Shown here: positions 24,101 through 38,000 of the stretch, piece by piece
How positions within the stretch are numbered: the stretch's first letter is position 1
Layout: each line of letters opens with the position of its first letter
Origin: Branchiostoma floridae
Taxonomy: Eukaryota > Chordata > Leptocardii > Amphioxiformes > Branchiostomatidae
Reading direction: 5' to 3'
DNA: 64,000 nt
Assembly: GCF_000003815.2 (NCBI RefSeq)
Contig: NC_049980.1
Coordinates: forward strand, 11,400,192 to 11,464,191
Made by a program: the position numbers and the translations under genes
The notes under the pieces: generated by a model
Database searches by the model: none
What the model was told of the DNA's origin: nothing
Seen by the model: only the letters and a program-made list of their open reading frames with translations

Positions 24101-27100
24101 AATCAGAAGTATCAAGCGCGACCTGGCCCTGCGGCTATTCCAGCCCCAGATATCATATATTCAACATATATAAAGCTTAACACGCGTTCGTGCACAGATT
24201 GTATGTATGCGACTTTTCTTATATATAGTCTTACAGTTAGAATTCCAATTTGCAGACACCGTTTCTTGCATACTGTGTTTACAACTTGGAACGAGACCGT
24301 CAGCTATCCCTCGTGTTATGCGATAAATAAGTTATCCACTATTTAATGCTCTTACAGCTTCGCACAGACAATTTCAGGCGACAAATGCCGTGTAACAGCA
24401 ATGAAAACGTACAGCTCATAGACTTATCGGATTATACCAAGTACACAGGTCAGAGGTGACATTGAATTACAACAACACTAACGTTATAACATAGGTCCTA
24501 TGTAATTTGGTTAATGACACGTCGTGACGCACGACCTATATTTGTACGTGCGTAGGCTTACACGACTCAGTTTCTCTAGATGACGTTTGAGACCAAGCTT
24601 TCTTTAGTCATACTTTCTTGAAAAACGTCTCAGAAGAAAGATCAATCTTTACTTCTACTTAAGTGATTTGCTTCTACTATTTCTCCGTGGCGCAATGATG
24701 AATGGTAATGGTGCAAAGTAGATAATATTATTTACCAGCATTGCGGCAAGTTACGGAAGTAAGGTATACTCTAGACAACACTCTGCTGTTTTACCCGCAC
24801 AATGAACCATAGAAAACATAATATTCTAATGACTGCAACCTTTATCGTTATCGAACTTTCTATAGGTTCCCCCAATACCCTTAAATTGGGTAAATCAATA
24901 CATGTCTCACAGGAATATGTCAAGTATCAAGTGTTGACCTGATTATTGAAACAACATGAAAATGTTCGATACTTGTGGTGCAATAAGTCGGTTCGCGGTT
25001 TAAACTGTGCAAGCGCATTGTGGTACATTGTGGGCAATGTATCGATGTCCCTAACACAAAAAGGAGAAAATCTGGACAGGTATTAAGCATAACATGAAAG
25101 TTCATATGTGTTGGTAGAAGTCATTCTGGATCAAAAATGAACTTTAATTTCGAAACAAAAATGCACTTACCTAAATTTACAACAAAGTCCTAAACGGAAA
25201 CGGGGGTGCCGTAGATTGTCTAAAGCTTATGATCCATTGCTCATGCATAAAGTAATATGTTATCTCTACATTATAATTAATTTGGCGTCATTCCTTGACA
25301 TTGACTGGAGTTGGACAGTAAAAAGATTGCGTCAGTGCAATTTCTGTGTATTGAAAATGACAGTTTATCTTCGATCCCGAACATGGTGAAGAAATGGAAT
25401 GTTGACAATGACAGGTAAGGGATTTTCAACTCGCTCATGCGCAGTTCAAACCCTTAACTGGCTTATTGATGCGTCATAAAAAACTCTGACATGTAAATTT
25501 AGATCAGTTTGTGAAATCTTATTTTCAATTCTTCAAATGGTTTCCTGTGAGCCAAAATGCCTTACTGTATTGCCTCATTTATTATTCTCGGCCTTCACCC
25601 TCTAAGATTAGTGTTATGTATATCTACTTCTACATCTTGTCGTCGTTACAAATTACCCGAAGGACAGGACCCATGAAACGTGGGTTGAAAGACGCTGTAC
25701 ATCATGTCGCCTCAGGAAAGTGGAGATATGGCCCACAGGCAGCACGACAGGCCGCAGGCAGTAACGTAATTTATTTGGCATTACGTTAACATAAGAAAAT
25801 TGTAGCAGCCTTTGAGACTTCATGACTAAAGATAATAATATTTTAGATCAGTGTCAGTGTTATAAATTATTAATTTTTTTAGGTAAAAGTACTTTTTTTC
25901 GGCCGTAGAATTATGATTAGCAATCCAAAGAATTTCAAGAACAGACTCAGTGGGTTGCAAATTGTAATTTTACAACATGGCTGGCTAATTTCTCTGATAT
26001 ATCGTTCAGTCTATTTGATGACCAGTTTCTACTACTCTTAAAGCAGGCCATGGAATCTGATAGAAACAATACAGGACGACAATCCTAATCTTTGTCATGA
26101 GTTTAATATGTTATAGGAGTGAAATCAGTTGGAGAGGTGGCAGTAGCCTAACCTTGAGTGTTATTCTAGGGCTATGGATACTAGGCTGCCACAATGGTGT
26201 CACGAACACCATGATACCATGTTATGTCCAATCATTGTTTTCCTTTTCTATATCTGGCCTAAAGCAAAGACGGCAACAAAGGGAACAGTGGGCGTTGTTC
26301 CTTGATCTTCCATCTAGAAAATATATGGTGTCGTGTAGGCGTAATAGTAGTCAAAGGGCGTCTAGTGGTGAAAGGGTCCCACAAAAAGAAAACAAAGTCT
26401 GTTTCTTCAAACAGAAGCCAAATCGATGTTTTTTTTTCAGTTTGAACCCTCACACATCTTTCAAAACAACAACCAAGTTTCTTCTGTGTAAGCTGATAAT
26501 GAAGATAAATTCCGAGGTACGTTTTTACAATGGTCAACGTTTGGATTAACTAGTCCAATTTTGAGCTGAATTTTGTACACTCGGATAACTGGAAGAATCC
26601 AATTTTGTGTACCCACAAGTAGTAGATTAGAATAAGGTTTATAGCTTTTTAATGACTTTCACGGCTATTTAAATAGTAACTGTTGATTGTTCAGGCTATC
26701 AGTACTCAATAACTAGAAATCAAGAACATATACCCTGGTCAGTGCAGAAAACTGTGACTAACTGAAAACGTAACACAAAGTTGCATCGCAAACTTTGACA
26801 AAACCTATTTACATGTACGTCCCTGTTCAACATCGCGGATTGTAAACCATATCAACGTTGGTCATCTGACCGTTTAGTTCCCACGCACGTCTTTCCGAAT
26901 AATGTTTGTTAAAATTCTACCAGTTCGGAATGTCAGCGACTTCAATCCGATATGAAATCAAATTTAGAAAAAAATGCCAACAACCTCTGTATCAACTTGG
27001 AATATCAACATATCCAAAGGATTGACTCCTAAACCATTTCTGCAAATGCTAAGCATGTCATATGCATGTGGAAAGAAAATGTGCGGCCTAAAACGTCTTC

Positions 27101-29652
27101 TACTTTCATGACATTTTGGCAAGGTCGGTTTGTAATTTTAGAATTGACATCAATCGTTTATGAATTTCATATATGTTACAGATGAAATATTCCTCACACA
27201 AGTTCTATAAATAAAAGTTTATAAATCGTATCCTTAAGTAGCTCAGGCAGGTAAGGGTCAATCTAGATTTGGCAGTGAACAGTAAAGGTGTACTGTGAAG
27301 CCCAGAGTTTCATAAAGCGGCGCGACCACAAGGAAAGAGAAGACAGATGTTCCAATAAGAAGCTACAAGCCAAGTAGATTGAGCAAGACTAGCAGTGGTC
27401 ATTACCAGAATCAATCAATCAATCTAATTGCCCAGCACACCTTTGGGGTGGACTTGATCGTTTAAAAGTAAGGCTTTAATCTTCAATCCAAAACAACTGC
27501 CTCGAGAAAAGTTCTCGAAATTAGGAAATGAACATTACGAGTTGCCTCCAGGATTCTCTTGGTTCTTTTATCCTCGTAAGTCGTGCCAATTTGCACCTTA
27601 TTTGCTGTCTTGTCAGCGATATCTCAATCATCTCTCTTCCCGCAGCGTTGCGACGGCATCAGAACGAAACGTTAGTTGCAATCGGGAAAAATTACACAAA
27701 AGACAGACTTCCATGCTTTCAACAGACTGTACAATTCGGAGTCCAGAACACTAAACATTACTCAGTACATTCAAACATACATTGAGACTAACTGACATCG
27801 TAAAGTTTTGGAAAAGTTTATACAGTACGCCTATCTTAATTTGGCAACCTGTTGCAAAAAGCAACAATTCCAGACTAAGACCCCGCAAACTAAGATTCCG
27901 GAGTAGGCTTTCAAGTTTTGCCCAGAACCATGCTGTCTTAAGCCTCATAATATACGTCGACTGCTTCGCTGACGCAGTCATCTAATCTGGAACGACTTTT
28001 CTTACTTCATACTCTTCAACTAAGCATTGTAATTGACAGCTCCGATCGTTTACAGCTCTATGAATGTGTCTGCATGTGATAATTGTGCGTTTTAGACATC
28101 TTGTATCCAATTATTTCATATCTCCCTCCATATACCCTGCTGTTGAACGAAGTGAATCGCGCCACAGTTAATGTTGCCTGTCGGTGTTCATGTAGCATCA
28201 CATAATTGACAAGAAATGGTTTCTGACGTCAATATCCGCAATATATCATGCAGGCTGGTTTTAGGAATTATGTTATATTAGGTGGTCAATTTGGATGAAC
28301 ACATCATAAAATTGATCTACCCACAGAAAATCAATGGATATCAAGTCATGTACGTAATAAACCAATCATTGCTACCATATGAACACCAACGCATATTAAA
28401 ATCGGATTAAGCTACAGATCACTCATTAATTCATTTCTTTATCAGTATCAATGTTAATTGTTTTCATTATGATATTTGACCTGTAAAATATCTTGTTACA
28501 AGTCGGTTTATCTTGACTTGAAAATTGTCGTCACAAACGTTTTTGCTGCCTATTCTACGTTTAATTTAAGGATACAAGACAGTCTGGTGGGCATACAGCA
28601 GCATCGTTAAAGCCTGGTCAAAGTAAGACCCGATACCGTTGAAGTCAATACTTAACGTAATGCCTAACGCAATATGGCTCTTACAAATGTAGTTGCAAGA
28701 GGAAAAGACGTTATATTAGATCGACGAAAAACTACTTGTTTTAAAGATGAAGGAAACCCTCATTTTCTCAATACATATTAAAACTGCTGAAGAAGTCACA
28801 ACTTCGGGAGTCGATAAGATCTGGTCTATGTGGACAGATGGTCACTACAGACAGGATTGTTCATGCCTGCATCAATAGAAATCCAATATATCATGTGCCC
28901 AAAAGCGGTCACATTGGCCAGGCGGTCCTAGTATAGAGACCTGACTGTACTGAGTAACTCTGACCAATGTCTACTACATGTACTACCAAACAGATTATTG
29001 GAGCACGCCAATATGAGTACCAATTTATTGAGAGCCTGAACACCCTCCCTGTATGTTCATGCTGCGTTTACAAACCACACAGGATAGTGTACGTATCATT
29101 AGGTCAGTATAACATTGATGGGACCCATGAGCAGCTGGTAAGACAGAGTCACACATGAATCATACACGGTTCCTAGCCCATCCCTCCACCAGAGAGGTAA
29201 TTTACAAGGTACCGCACACTAGATCATCCGGAAGAAGACGAACATCAATTCTCGGACTCTCGCCGTAAAAGGATTTATCAGTGCGGAAAGAGGTCTACTG
29301 GGCATCGACGCCCATCTCAACACCTGCCGCCTAGCCTATTTATGACGCAACATCCGGTCCCATGATACAATGAATTACGTCCCCGGTGATTTACAGAGGA
29401 ACAAGGATCCTCAACAGGAACTCTGCTTTGGGACATGATAGTGCCTAAACGATGTCAAAAACCGCCCATGCGCTTCAAGAATAAAACGGAGCGGTTTACA
29501 TGGGTTAGCAAGAATTCTCCTTAGACCTAGAGTAAGTGTGGAGACATGGTAGGGGGTTGATTGCTGTAAAAGTAATGGTGGGCTGATTGTTTATCTCTTG
29601 TGACCACTGGGTGATGATCCGAATCTTTGTTGAACACTGTTTCGGTAGGGAA
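21166..29652. other. Gene-poor intergenic region
   Basis: More than 8 kb of AT-leaning sequence. The longest open frames (21290-21721, 143 codons; 26097-26549, 150 codons) show no domain, signal peptide or splice context. Homopolymer A and T runs occur, but no tRNA or rRNA was seen. A regulatory or non-coding RNA role cannot be excluded from sequence alone. Confidence 0.4.
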
Positions 29653-29732
29653 TACTGCAGTGGCAAAGGTGCTAAACATATTAATGGTGTTTTAACATCA
29701 TTAAGATGTTCAGCACCTTTGCCGCTGCAATA
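29653..29732. repeat. Near-perfect 39-bp palindromic hairpin
   Basis: Two 39-nt arms (29653-29691 and 29694-29732) are inverted copies with five differences, two of which would be G-U pairs in RNA. The shared core is GGCAAAGGTGCT, and only TT lies between the arms. The fold would be a continuous stem of about 37 bp with a tiny loop. It is either a minimal palindromic MITE or a transcribed hairpin precursor; the small loop is unlike a typical animal pre-miRNA. Confidence 0.85.
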
Positions 29733-29757
29733 AAAAGGGTTCACCAAATGTTAAGAT

Positions 29758-29817
29758 AGAGATTACGATCAGGCAAAATCGCTGTTTCTATCGATAAAGA
29801 TTGTGATCATAATCTCT
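29758..29817. repeat. Short spaced inverted repeat
   Basis: AGAGATTACGATCA faces TGATCATAATCTCT (13 of 14 complementary) across 32 nt. It lies 26 nt from the 39-bp hairpin. Its AGATTACGATC arm resembles the left arm of the element at 37768-37900, so a shared MITE origin is possible. Confidence 0.55.
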
Positions 29818-30147
29818 GTAGACAGGGGTTGCATTCAGACAGATCAGGGTATTTTAGAGTGGCCTTCCATTTATAAATTCTGAGTTTCAAGTCAGATTGA
29901 TCTAAAATGACATAGATTAAAGTTAAAAAGTTCTGTCTTTAGATTTTCATTTTAATACCTCAGTTGGAAATTCTCTTTCGATAGATTCGCCACTTGCACT
30001 GGCAGAAATGCTGATTGCGATCTCTACCGAAAAAAAATCGGCGATTCTTCCAGATAACAATCTCTACCCGGGTTCACGCCTATCAGGAGGTGATTGTTTT
30101 AATCATTAAGTTTTTAATCTTAATCCAATCAAAACCCTCACAAATGT

Positions 30148-30264
30148 AAGCCCATGTCACACACAACGGCCAAGGCTTCTCGACCTTCTCCAGACCATGA
30201 GTTGGGAGTTAGCCGTGAGCGAGGTCATCAGTGGTCGGAGAGGCTACCTGCTGGTTTTCGATAG
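30148..30264 (+). mobile_element. Truncated TIR-MITE copy
   Basis: AAGCCCATGTCACACAC matches the terminal repeat of the 7412-7695 element. It is followed by CTCGACCTTCTCCAGACCATG and a diverged CATCAGTGGTCGGAGAGG..CTACCTGCTGGT segment in the same order as the left half. The right half is absent. Confidence 0.65.
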
Positions 30265-30433
30265 TCCTCTACGCTAGTTATAATTTTGAAAACGGAGTCA
30301 GGAAAATTCTTTTTGGATGCCATCATATGAATAAATTCATAGGATAGGTCCTACCAAACCAGTTTAGGCATTGATTGTCGTTGCAAAGCATACGGAAAGC
30401 CCTGTATGTGCGGCAGCAGCTTAGAAGTTAACC

Positions 30434-30796
30434 ATGGAATTTAGGGTTGACGAAGGCCAAGGAGCATGTCAGCTTACAGTGAAGCTTCCATTGAAATGTC
30501 GTACATTCAATCCTAATCTGACAAATCATTTCATCGGGTACAATTGTGATGGTATCTGGGTCTCTTTTAGGTCCCATCCCAAAAATGGACCCATTAACTA
30601 TCAAGGACGCCAAGGAACAGTTATTCAACCATATCCACCCTATCAGTCACTTTTGTCAGTCCCAAATCATGGAAGGCCCGTAAAACCTCCCATGTCACGA
30701 CAGCTTTTAACAGCTCTTATAGTGGAAGAAATACTCGGAAGTACGAGCGTTCACATGGGCTTTACAATGATGAACGTCTCCCATTCACCAAATTGA
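30434..30796 (+). CDS. Uncharacterised 120-codon ORF, uncertain
   Basis: A single uninterrupted frame begins in a good Kozak context (AACCATGG). It has mixed composition including a Pro-rich middle (IQPYPPYQSLLS) and a hydrophobic LLTALIVEEI segment. There is no signal peptide and no domain I recognise. A gene fragment or an exon-derived remnant is possible, but so is chance. No neighbouring exon could be joined to it. Confidence 0.25.
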   Translation: MEFRVDEGQGACQLTVKLPLKCRTFNPNLTNHFIGYNCDGIWVSFRSHPKNGPINYQGRQGTVIQPYPPYQSLLSVPNHGRPVKPPMSRQLLTALIVEEILGSTSVHMGFTMMNVSHSPN

Positions 30797-31112
30797 CTTA
30801 AATATATTAGTCACTTTGCGATGTTATACTATGTGTGAAGTACTGATAGTGGGCACTTATGTTGACAAAAGTTTGGAACCCACACAAAAGATTGATTTAT
30901 ACACAGTAATACATCTCAATGTTGAGATGGTCCACTTCTGTGGAAGTAGTTAACTCCTGGGACAAATCTCTTTACCTGCAAAGCTGATTCATCTAAGCTG
31001 ATACTACACCAACTTAAACATACCAAAGCTATGGTTTTGCATATTATGTTTTTAAACAGCATCTTCACCCTCCGTGAGTAGATTCGTTAGGTTGGTACGT
31101 ACCTCAACGAAA

Positions 31113-31310
31113 AAAGAGACTCTTTTTTCCACAACCGTTTCTTACTCACACCAATTGCAACGTTTCGGTGACCATCTATCACCTTCTTCGGGGCAATTCT
31201 GACTGAGATGCAGTGCAATGTGAACCAGTCAGAATTGCCCTGAAGAAGGTGACAGACGGTCACCGAAATGTTGGTGTGAATAAAGCAATCGTTGTGTAAA
31301 AAGTCTCTTA
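31113..31310. mobile_element. Foldback MITE with about 85-bp arms
   Basis: The left arm (31115-31205) and right arm (31226-31307) are nearly complementary throughout. Shared blocks include AGAGACT, TTTCGGTGACC, CACCTTCTTC and GGCAATTCTGACTG, with only about 20 nt of spacer. There is no coding capacity. It lies beyond the 3' end of the SLC17 gene. A transcript through it would fold into a long hairpin. Confidence 0.9.
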
Positions 31311-31502
31311 ATTCAGATCTTCACCCTGTGAGGCATCTGCGACACCAAGCTTCTTATTAGGAGATGCTATTTAAGATATATTTCTTATGATAAGAAATAA
31401 ATGAAAGAATCATGCAAAATAGAATACCATAGTATTCTCTTTTACTATAATGGTACTTACAGTACACCAATATGGTGATATGCTTATTGGCGGTATGAAT
31501 GT

Positions 31503-31508
31503 TTTATT
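31503..31508 (-). terminator. Candidate polyadenylation signal AATAAA for the SLC17 gene
   Basis: This is the first AATAAA on the minus strand after the stop codon, about 560 nt downstream, which would give a 3' UTR of roughly 580 nt. No other canonical hexamer was seen between it and the stop. Confidence 0.35.
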
Positions 31509-32069
31509 GTCTGTCAGCTTTTCAAACGGAATAAATAATTTCACTAAATGTTAATACTTTTGTCTTTGATCTCTCTGTGTATGGTAAAATGTATGGGACA
31601 ATACCAACATGTCAAAAAACAATTTTGAGGTTTATACAACAGTCAACAACACAACATACACATATACAGATACTGCCATCATTGCACTAAACATTATTAA
31701 ATGCAAAAATGAAAACACATATTGGTATAATTCAATATCTTTACCATAACTCTAGGGTAAAATCAACGCTTATCGATTCTGAATGGTAAATATAAATTAC
31801 ACATTAACCACTCTCAGACAATCATAAAAGGTAATATTGATTATTAGATTTTCTTTGGAAATCCTCAAAATAAAGACATCAACTGAGAAGATTTGGATCG
31901 ATAAACCAATACTTTAAAATGCACTCTTACATGTGTCATTGCCATTGGAGTGCCCGTATCATTTACAGGTCATACAAAGAAATTTGATAATGATACTTAC
32001 CTACTCAAAATGAGCACAAAATATGCTTTTTTAAAGAAGAAGTCAGACAAAGTGTAGAAACCTAAATAC

Positions 32070-35000
32070 TTAAGTAACTATTTTTGTGTCATCTTGAGTT
32101 TGATCTTGATTGACAAGTAGACCTTTTTGTGTATTTTTGTGTCCTTGTTCCGACTCCTCCTTGGCCCACTCCTGTACTGTGCCCCTCCCCATCAGGAGAA
32201 ATGTAAGAGTCCCAAAGGCATAGATGCCCCCTGCTATGTAAAACACTTTCTGCCATTGAAGTTTCCGAGATGGCCAGGTTTTCTGTAAAAAATGATGCAA
32301 AAGATGCGTCTGAATGATGAATAAAATGAAAAATAAATTCTTATGTATCTATTTATATATGTATGAATAAACCATTCTAAAAACTGAGATGTTGATGACA
32401 TTTCTGGAAATATATAGTAGCAGTTGTAGTTGATGATCTATCATAATTCATACACCTATCATAGAGGAAGATATATTGTGTGATCATCTTCAAATTCTAT
32501 GCTATTCTATGACTGCGCTCCTGACAAAGTTGGTGTTGGGTTGGGAGTAGCTTGGAACCCATCCTATTTTAGCTTCAGTTCATTCGTATGCACCCAAGCA
32601 GAATATGAATGTCCTGACTATTATCTTTCCAAATCCATAGTCGACCGAGGAGCAGACATCTTTCAATGACTTGTTGGTAATCTCACTGACTAACTCTGAA
32701 CCACAGTCGTTCATGACTAACTACCGACCATGGTCCGGAGAGGGTTGGTATTACTAAGCAAACAGCTATGCGTGACAGACAGTTTAATCAAGGTTCCTTA
32801 CAGCATGTTTGGTGAGAAAGCCCACCACTGCAGGCCCAGCAAACCCGGGGACTGTTGCGATACAGTTGGTGATGCCCATCAGCACACCTGCATGCCTGTG
32901 GGGGTTGGGGGAAGAAAAGGCCAACAAAAGGGCATTGACAATCACATTGGTCACTCTAAAGCTGGTTGACTGTCTGATGATAGAAACGGTCGTTGACAGT
33001 GAGACAATGGCTTAAGATAGTGCACATGAACATGTCTGTGCTAAATTTGTCCCCATAAGGAATTGATATTTCAAAAGTTTGTTAAGTGGCAGTATAGAAA
33101 TGAAATTGGCACATTGGCATTCTGTATCTGTCACCTGTTGCTTGTGTGACTCATTCACTTCATTAACGAAGATATAAGTATGTGTTGGTTATGTTATCTC
33201 GTTCATCTTTAGACACATCACAACTTGAAAAGGGAAATTTGCAAAAGAATAGTTGATATCATCAGAAATGGTGATTACATTGCTGGCCTCTCCATTAGCA
33301 TCTGTTGTATACATAATGGCATTTTCTCAAAAGGTAAGCACAAGTTTTTTTTTTCCAATTCAAGCGATTTCTGGTGATGCAATAAAGCAATATGAAGAGG
33401 CAAAAATTGAAAAATGTGTGGCAGTCCTATCATACTGATGATATTGCTGCTTTTCCATATTGATCTGTGGGAGGGGGTTCGACCCCAGGGTCAGTTCCAG
33501 CTCACACATGTTGTAAGGGGTTATATTCGTCATTTCAGATGCTGACGTAAAGCCGTTGACCCCGTGTATGAGGGAGCTTCAGGCATTAGCCTCAGGCACT
33601 AATTGTGAAGAGAATGGGTGGCCTGCTTTGCTTGAATAAAGATGTAAGCTGTAGAGAGGCCACATTGCACTACTAGCTTCTTAAAAAGCATCATACTTCG
33701 ACTCAAATGTGTTCAGAAATTAAAAGAAGAAGTTCCATTATAATATTTTCAAAATCCCCTGGTTTTCTGATCTCTTTAGGCTTTGCCATTGTGGTTATAG
33801 CTATTACCATCGTTGAATGCAGCACATCTTTGTTCTAATATATTGTCGATAACTCCAACATATGTTTCAGCACCTTGGAGAGCACTGGTCTGGTGTTGTT
33901 TCCTGTCTCTTGATTTTCAAAGTTTTCTTATATCGATCAAAACCCCAGAGAGCATGATTGTTATCTCTCCTGCAGCAGTTATTGGAGGGTGACCATTACA
34001 GCCCACACGCCCATCAGGGTGACTGACACAGAACCTAAGGAAGAGACCCTGAGTACGTCACTGCTGTCTAATACGCCATCAACTTGATGTTATACATACA
34101 TCACCATTTGGATGCCCAAGAGTCACCCTAGGATCCACAAGTGATTCTTTGATGCTGGAACAGATACCTGTTCACTGTTCTATTGTTTCTCAGAAACTAG
34201 TCATTCAGGAAAGCCCAGCTGACCATGCTATGACTCATAGAAAATAGCCTATATTCATTGGTTGATTTTGTAATGATCATTAACAAACCAGTGCTCCCAT
34301 AGAGGGTGTGATTGTCCCTGATGTTAATCCCTCTTATAATTCCTATGCTATCATAAACAAATTTAATTTGCTGCCATACAGTAAAATTAAGAATGGTAGA
34401 TATGAATATTCAAGGCTAAATCTAATTTTAAATAAATCATTTTCATAGCAAACCTGGTTAAAAGGCACATGTATAACAACCATCAATGCCAAATTCCAGA
34501 ACTGATGTACCTTGTAGTCATCAGAATGAAAAATTAAAGTGGGCCAGCTTGTGTAGTATCATACCAATTGCCTTTATAAGAAGCACTTAAGAAGGAATGA
34601 TGTCATGGATTAAGGGGTAAAATCCTTGCAAATTACACATGTCAAAGGACAACGGTTTAAAGATGCTAATTTCTCCCCATCTGACTGAGGAACAGCAGAG
34701 GCTAATGAAACAGTGGAAGTGCAGTAATCATTATGAGGATTCCTGTGGGGTTGGTGGCACATATGGCCCGCCATACTGGGTAATGAGCAGGGATTTAGAT
34801 GGGATTATCTGCTTCTAAGAAAGTGTTAAGCCTCATCAGCGTCCAATAGACATGTAGTGTTAGTAATATCTAGCATGTTCTTTCCTGTACGAGGTTCAGC
34901 TATGACGTAAAATTTCAGATCATGTTATAGCAGATGCAACACTGTTCCTGAGTATTTTCTCAATGCTTGTTCTATAGCTTCAACCTTTCTGTTATGTGAT

Positions 35001-38000
35001 GTTATGCATATGTAGCATATTGTATTACTGTACTAACTGTTACAAGAATTAAGTTGTATTTTGCAGAGAGAATATCCTCTACTCTTTCTAAGCTGATCAA
35101 AAACCATCAAGAGCAAAGCTGTTACTGTAGTTGTTATATGGCATCGGAGAATAAGGAATAAAGTAAGGAGGGAATAGAACAAAATCATCATGTTGGATTC
35201 TCTAACGGAATTAAAGCACATTCTTGTTTGATCCTTGAAAGGACCACAGTAATTCATGAGATTCCACCTGGGATGTGTACATAAAGCTACAAAAGAAAGG
35301 TGGGATGAAGGAACAGCTAGATAGGTGGGAACTCATTTGTGTGGGTGATCTGATTGATAAGCATGATGATTAAAGGACACTCACACTTCAGACAACTTTT
35401 ACTATCGTCGCTCAAAAGTTGAGCCAGCTTTAGTATATTGTAAAAACACATCAAAGTGCTTTTGAGTTATTGGATGTGCACTGGTGCATTCAGGGTATTT
35501 TGGAACTCAGCTCAGGCTTTCAAACTTAAAACTTTATTATAGATATATATCAGTACAATCATTGCATATGTAATTTTGTATACTATGATAAACTATAAAT
35601 TTCATTTAAAGATACAAATGATGTACAAATAAAGCAGCAAAATGTACAAACCTAACCCCGACACTAACGCAAGAAACATACTGTGAATTTGTTTATTTTT
35701 GTGGGGATTGAATTTTGACGGGGAACTACAGACGATGATGAGTGAGTGAGTGTGGATGTAAAGGTTTTTCTATATTCCTGTAAGTCCATCCAAAGCAGTA
35801 CTGCAGCACATGTACAAGAACACAATTATTCATGGTGTGATAATTTGGCGGTCGTCATCATTTTGCAGTGAAGCGGCCCCATAAATTTGTAATACTATGA
35901 AATGTTTGCAGATTTCTAGTACCTGGGTGCGATGTCTAGGTGGTTGATCTGGAAGCCTGACATGCCCAGCCCACTGGAGGCGATCCCCACGGTGAGGAAC
36001 AGCACTCCCAGGTACTGCTGGTGACAGCTCACATACCCGGCCAGCACCAGGAAAACACCTTGTAGCAGCATACCTGTCATATAAGGGAGAGATATACCAA
36101 ATGTTACTTTAAATTTCCAGTTGACAAATATCACCTCATTCGATGCTTTCAAAGAGCCACCTTGGGAAATTGCAAGACTGTATTTATCTAATTCATCTAA
36201 TTATAAAATGTGGGGAAACAATCATTATGGTTACCAATATGGACACATTACATAATTTGCATAGGAAGACACTACCTAATTCTGCCAAAATGTATTGTAC
36301 TTGGTAAAACCCTATCCCTTGCTTCTTTTTTCCTAGTGTACTGCCTATAGTTGAACAGACTTTGGATACAGCAATGCACATAGCAGTTAGCTTAAGAACT
36401 GCAGCTAGCCTATTGCTCTTTGAACCATACAATATTAAAGGGGTTTATTGTGGCAGTCTCAATAAAGGATTGTTTGTAAGGACAATTCAAGTTTCTTAGC
36501 AACATCTTGCTGTCAAAAGCTGAGGGTATGAATCATCACACACAGCTCAGGCAGCAGACAGAACAAGAACTGAATGACATAAGATATGGACCCAACATAA
36601 TCCAAACTTGGAGATGTACAATGTTATTGAGTCTAAGCAGACAGTTGAAACACAGAAATACATTGTACAATTCAAAGATATACATGACATTGTAAGATTC
36701 ACCTCTAAAGAAACATGCACTTCCAACCATATGACATTCAATAAATAAAATGTTGATTTGACCTTCAGCTTACCCAAACTGTTGAATAGCTTCCTGACAG
36801 CTGCTGTGCTGAGCAGCTGCTGTTCCCTGAGCTTGTCAGCCAGCTGCCCTCCCAACACCTGTACCAGCCACATGCACAGGTATGGCAGGGCTGACAGGAA
36901 ACCATCCTAGTCATTACAAAAAAATGATATATGTTCATATATTCATCAAAGCTATATACATATAAATTGTGATAGTTGCAAACAATGATGACAGATACTG
37001 TGATTTGTTTGGTTCCATGGGTTAAAATGGAAAGGACACTCAGGTTTTTGCTGTGATTTAGAATAAACACCTGCAAACATTTCAAGATATACAGTCAGTT
37101 CATTTTTGTTCCTGTGCATGATTTTATTTCTACCAGATGATTTTCACACCTGATTCTGTGTCAATTGCCAGTCTCCGTCGGTATGTAACATAAATAACAC
37201 AAATTTATCATGTTGGGTTGCTTTCTGTGCCTTTTTAACATGGACTTTTAGTATTGAATATACTTTGTAATTAGATACTATTATGAATGAATTTTTATGG
37301 AACACTGTTGTGAGACCAGATAGAAAGAGTTAAACACCTGTGTGAGATCAAATAGCAGTATTTCCTTCATGTAAGTTGGGAGGTTGGTGGAGAGGGTGTA
37401 TGTTCCCCAGTTGAAGCAGATGTGTGTGATGATGAGGCCCCACACCGGCACAGAAGTGGCAAAGGACAGCCAAGGGGTAGAGGTAGTCTACAACAGAAAA
37501 AAAATCAATTGTTGGGAAACATGTCACAATGTTAAATGAGTTTAATCCTGCAGATCATGACACATTGTCTGAATGTCCAATTTAGAAGTATTTCATCATC
37601 ATCATCGGTCAACGTGCTTACACACAATGGGGTTATACTGCCCCTTATATTGCACCGGGTGGTTTGCGGTGAATCACCAACTCCCATCAGAAGGATTTGC
37701 ACCAATGCACACCGCACTTGTGGGGGTTCTTTAACGTGCCTAATTTACTAAATTTTATTCAATGCATATGTCACAGTAAAGATTACGATCCAGGACAATT
37801 GCCGATTGTCCTAGGACAGATCGCAATGAGAGTTGGTCCTAGGACAGGCTGCAATCGGGATCTGTCCTAGGACAATCGGCGATTCTACTGTGACACATAC
37901 ATGTAGTCATGATGCTTTGACAAATCTTGTCACTGTTACAGTAATTGTTAAACTAAGTCACAGACAGGTGAGTGCATAAAGATCTTACCTTAGATAATGA

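Noticed and set aside
25670-25790. Peptide RGLKDAVHHVASGKWRYG considered as a psq-type helix-turn-helix of a transposase
   Set aside because: Only a loose resemblance over one helix, and no catalytic part nearby.
26097-26549. 150-codon plus-strand frame
   Set aside because: Low-complexity basic and Phe-rich content, no domain, no splice or promoter context, and an overlapping antisense frame.
33961-34060. Minus-strand stretch in SLC17 intron 10 reading [17 protein letters not shown] after an AG, resembling the LMGI(T) region of exon 11
   Set aside because: The frame does not match the preceding phase and it runs into a stop. The true exon 11 (32895-32802) fits perfectly. It is at most a chance or badly decayed copy.
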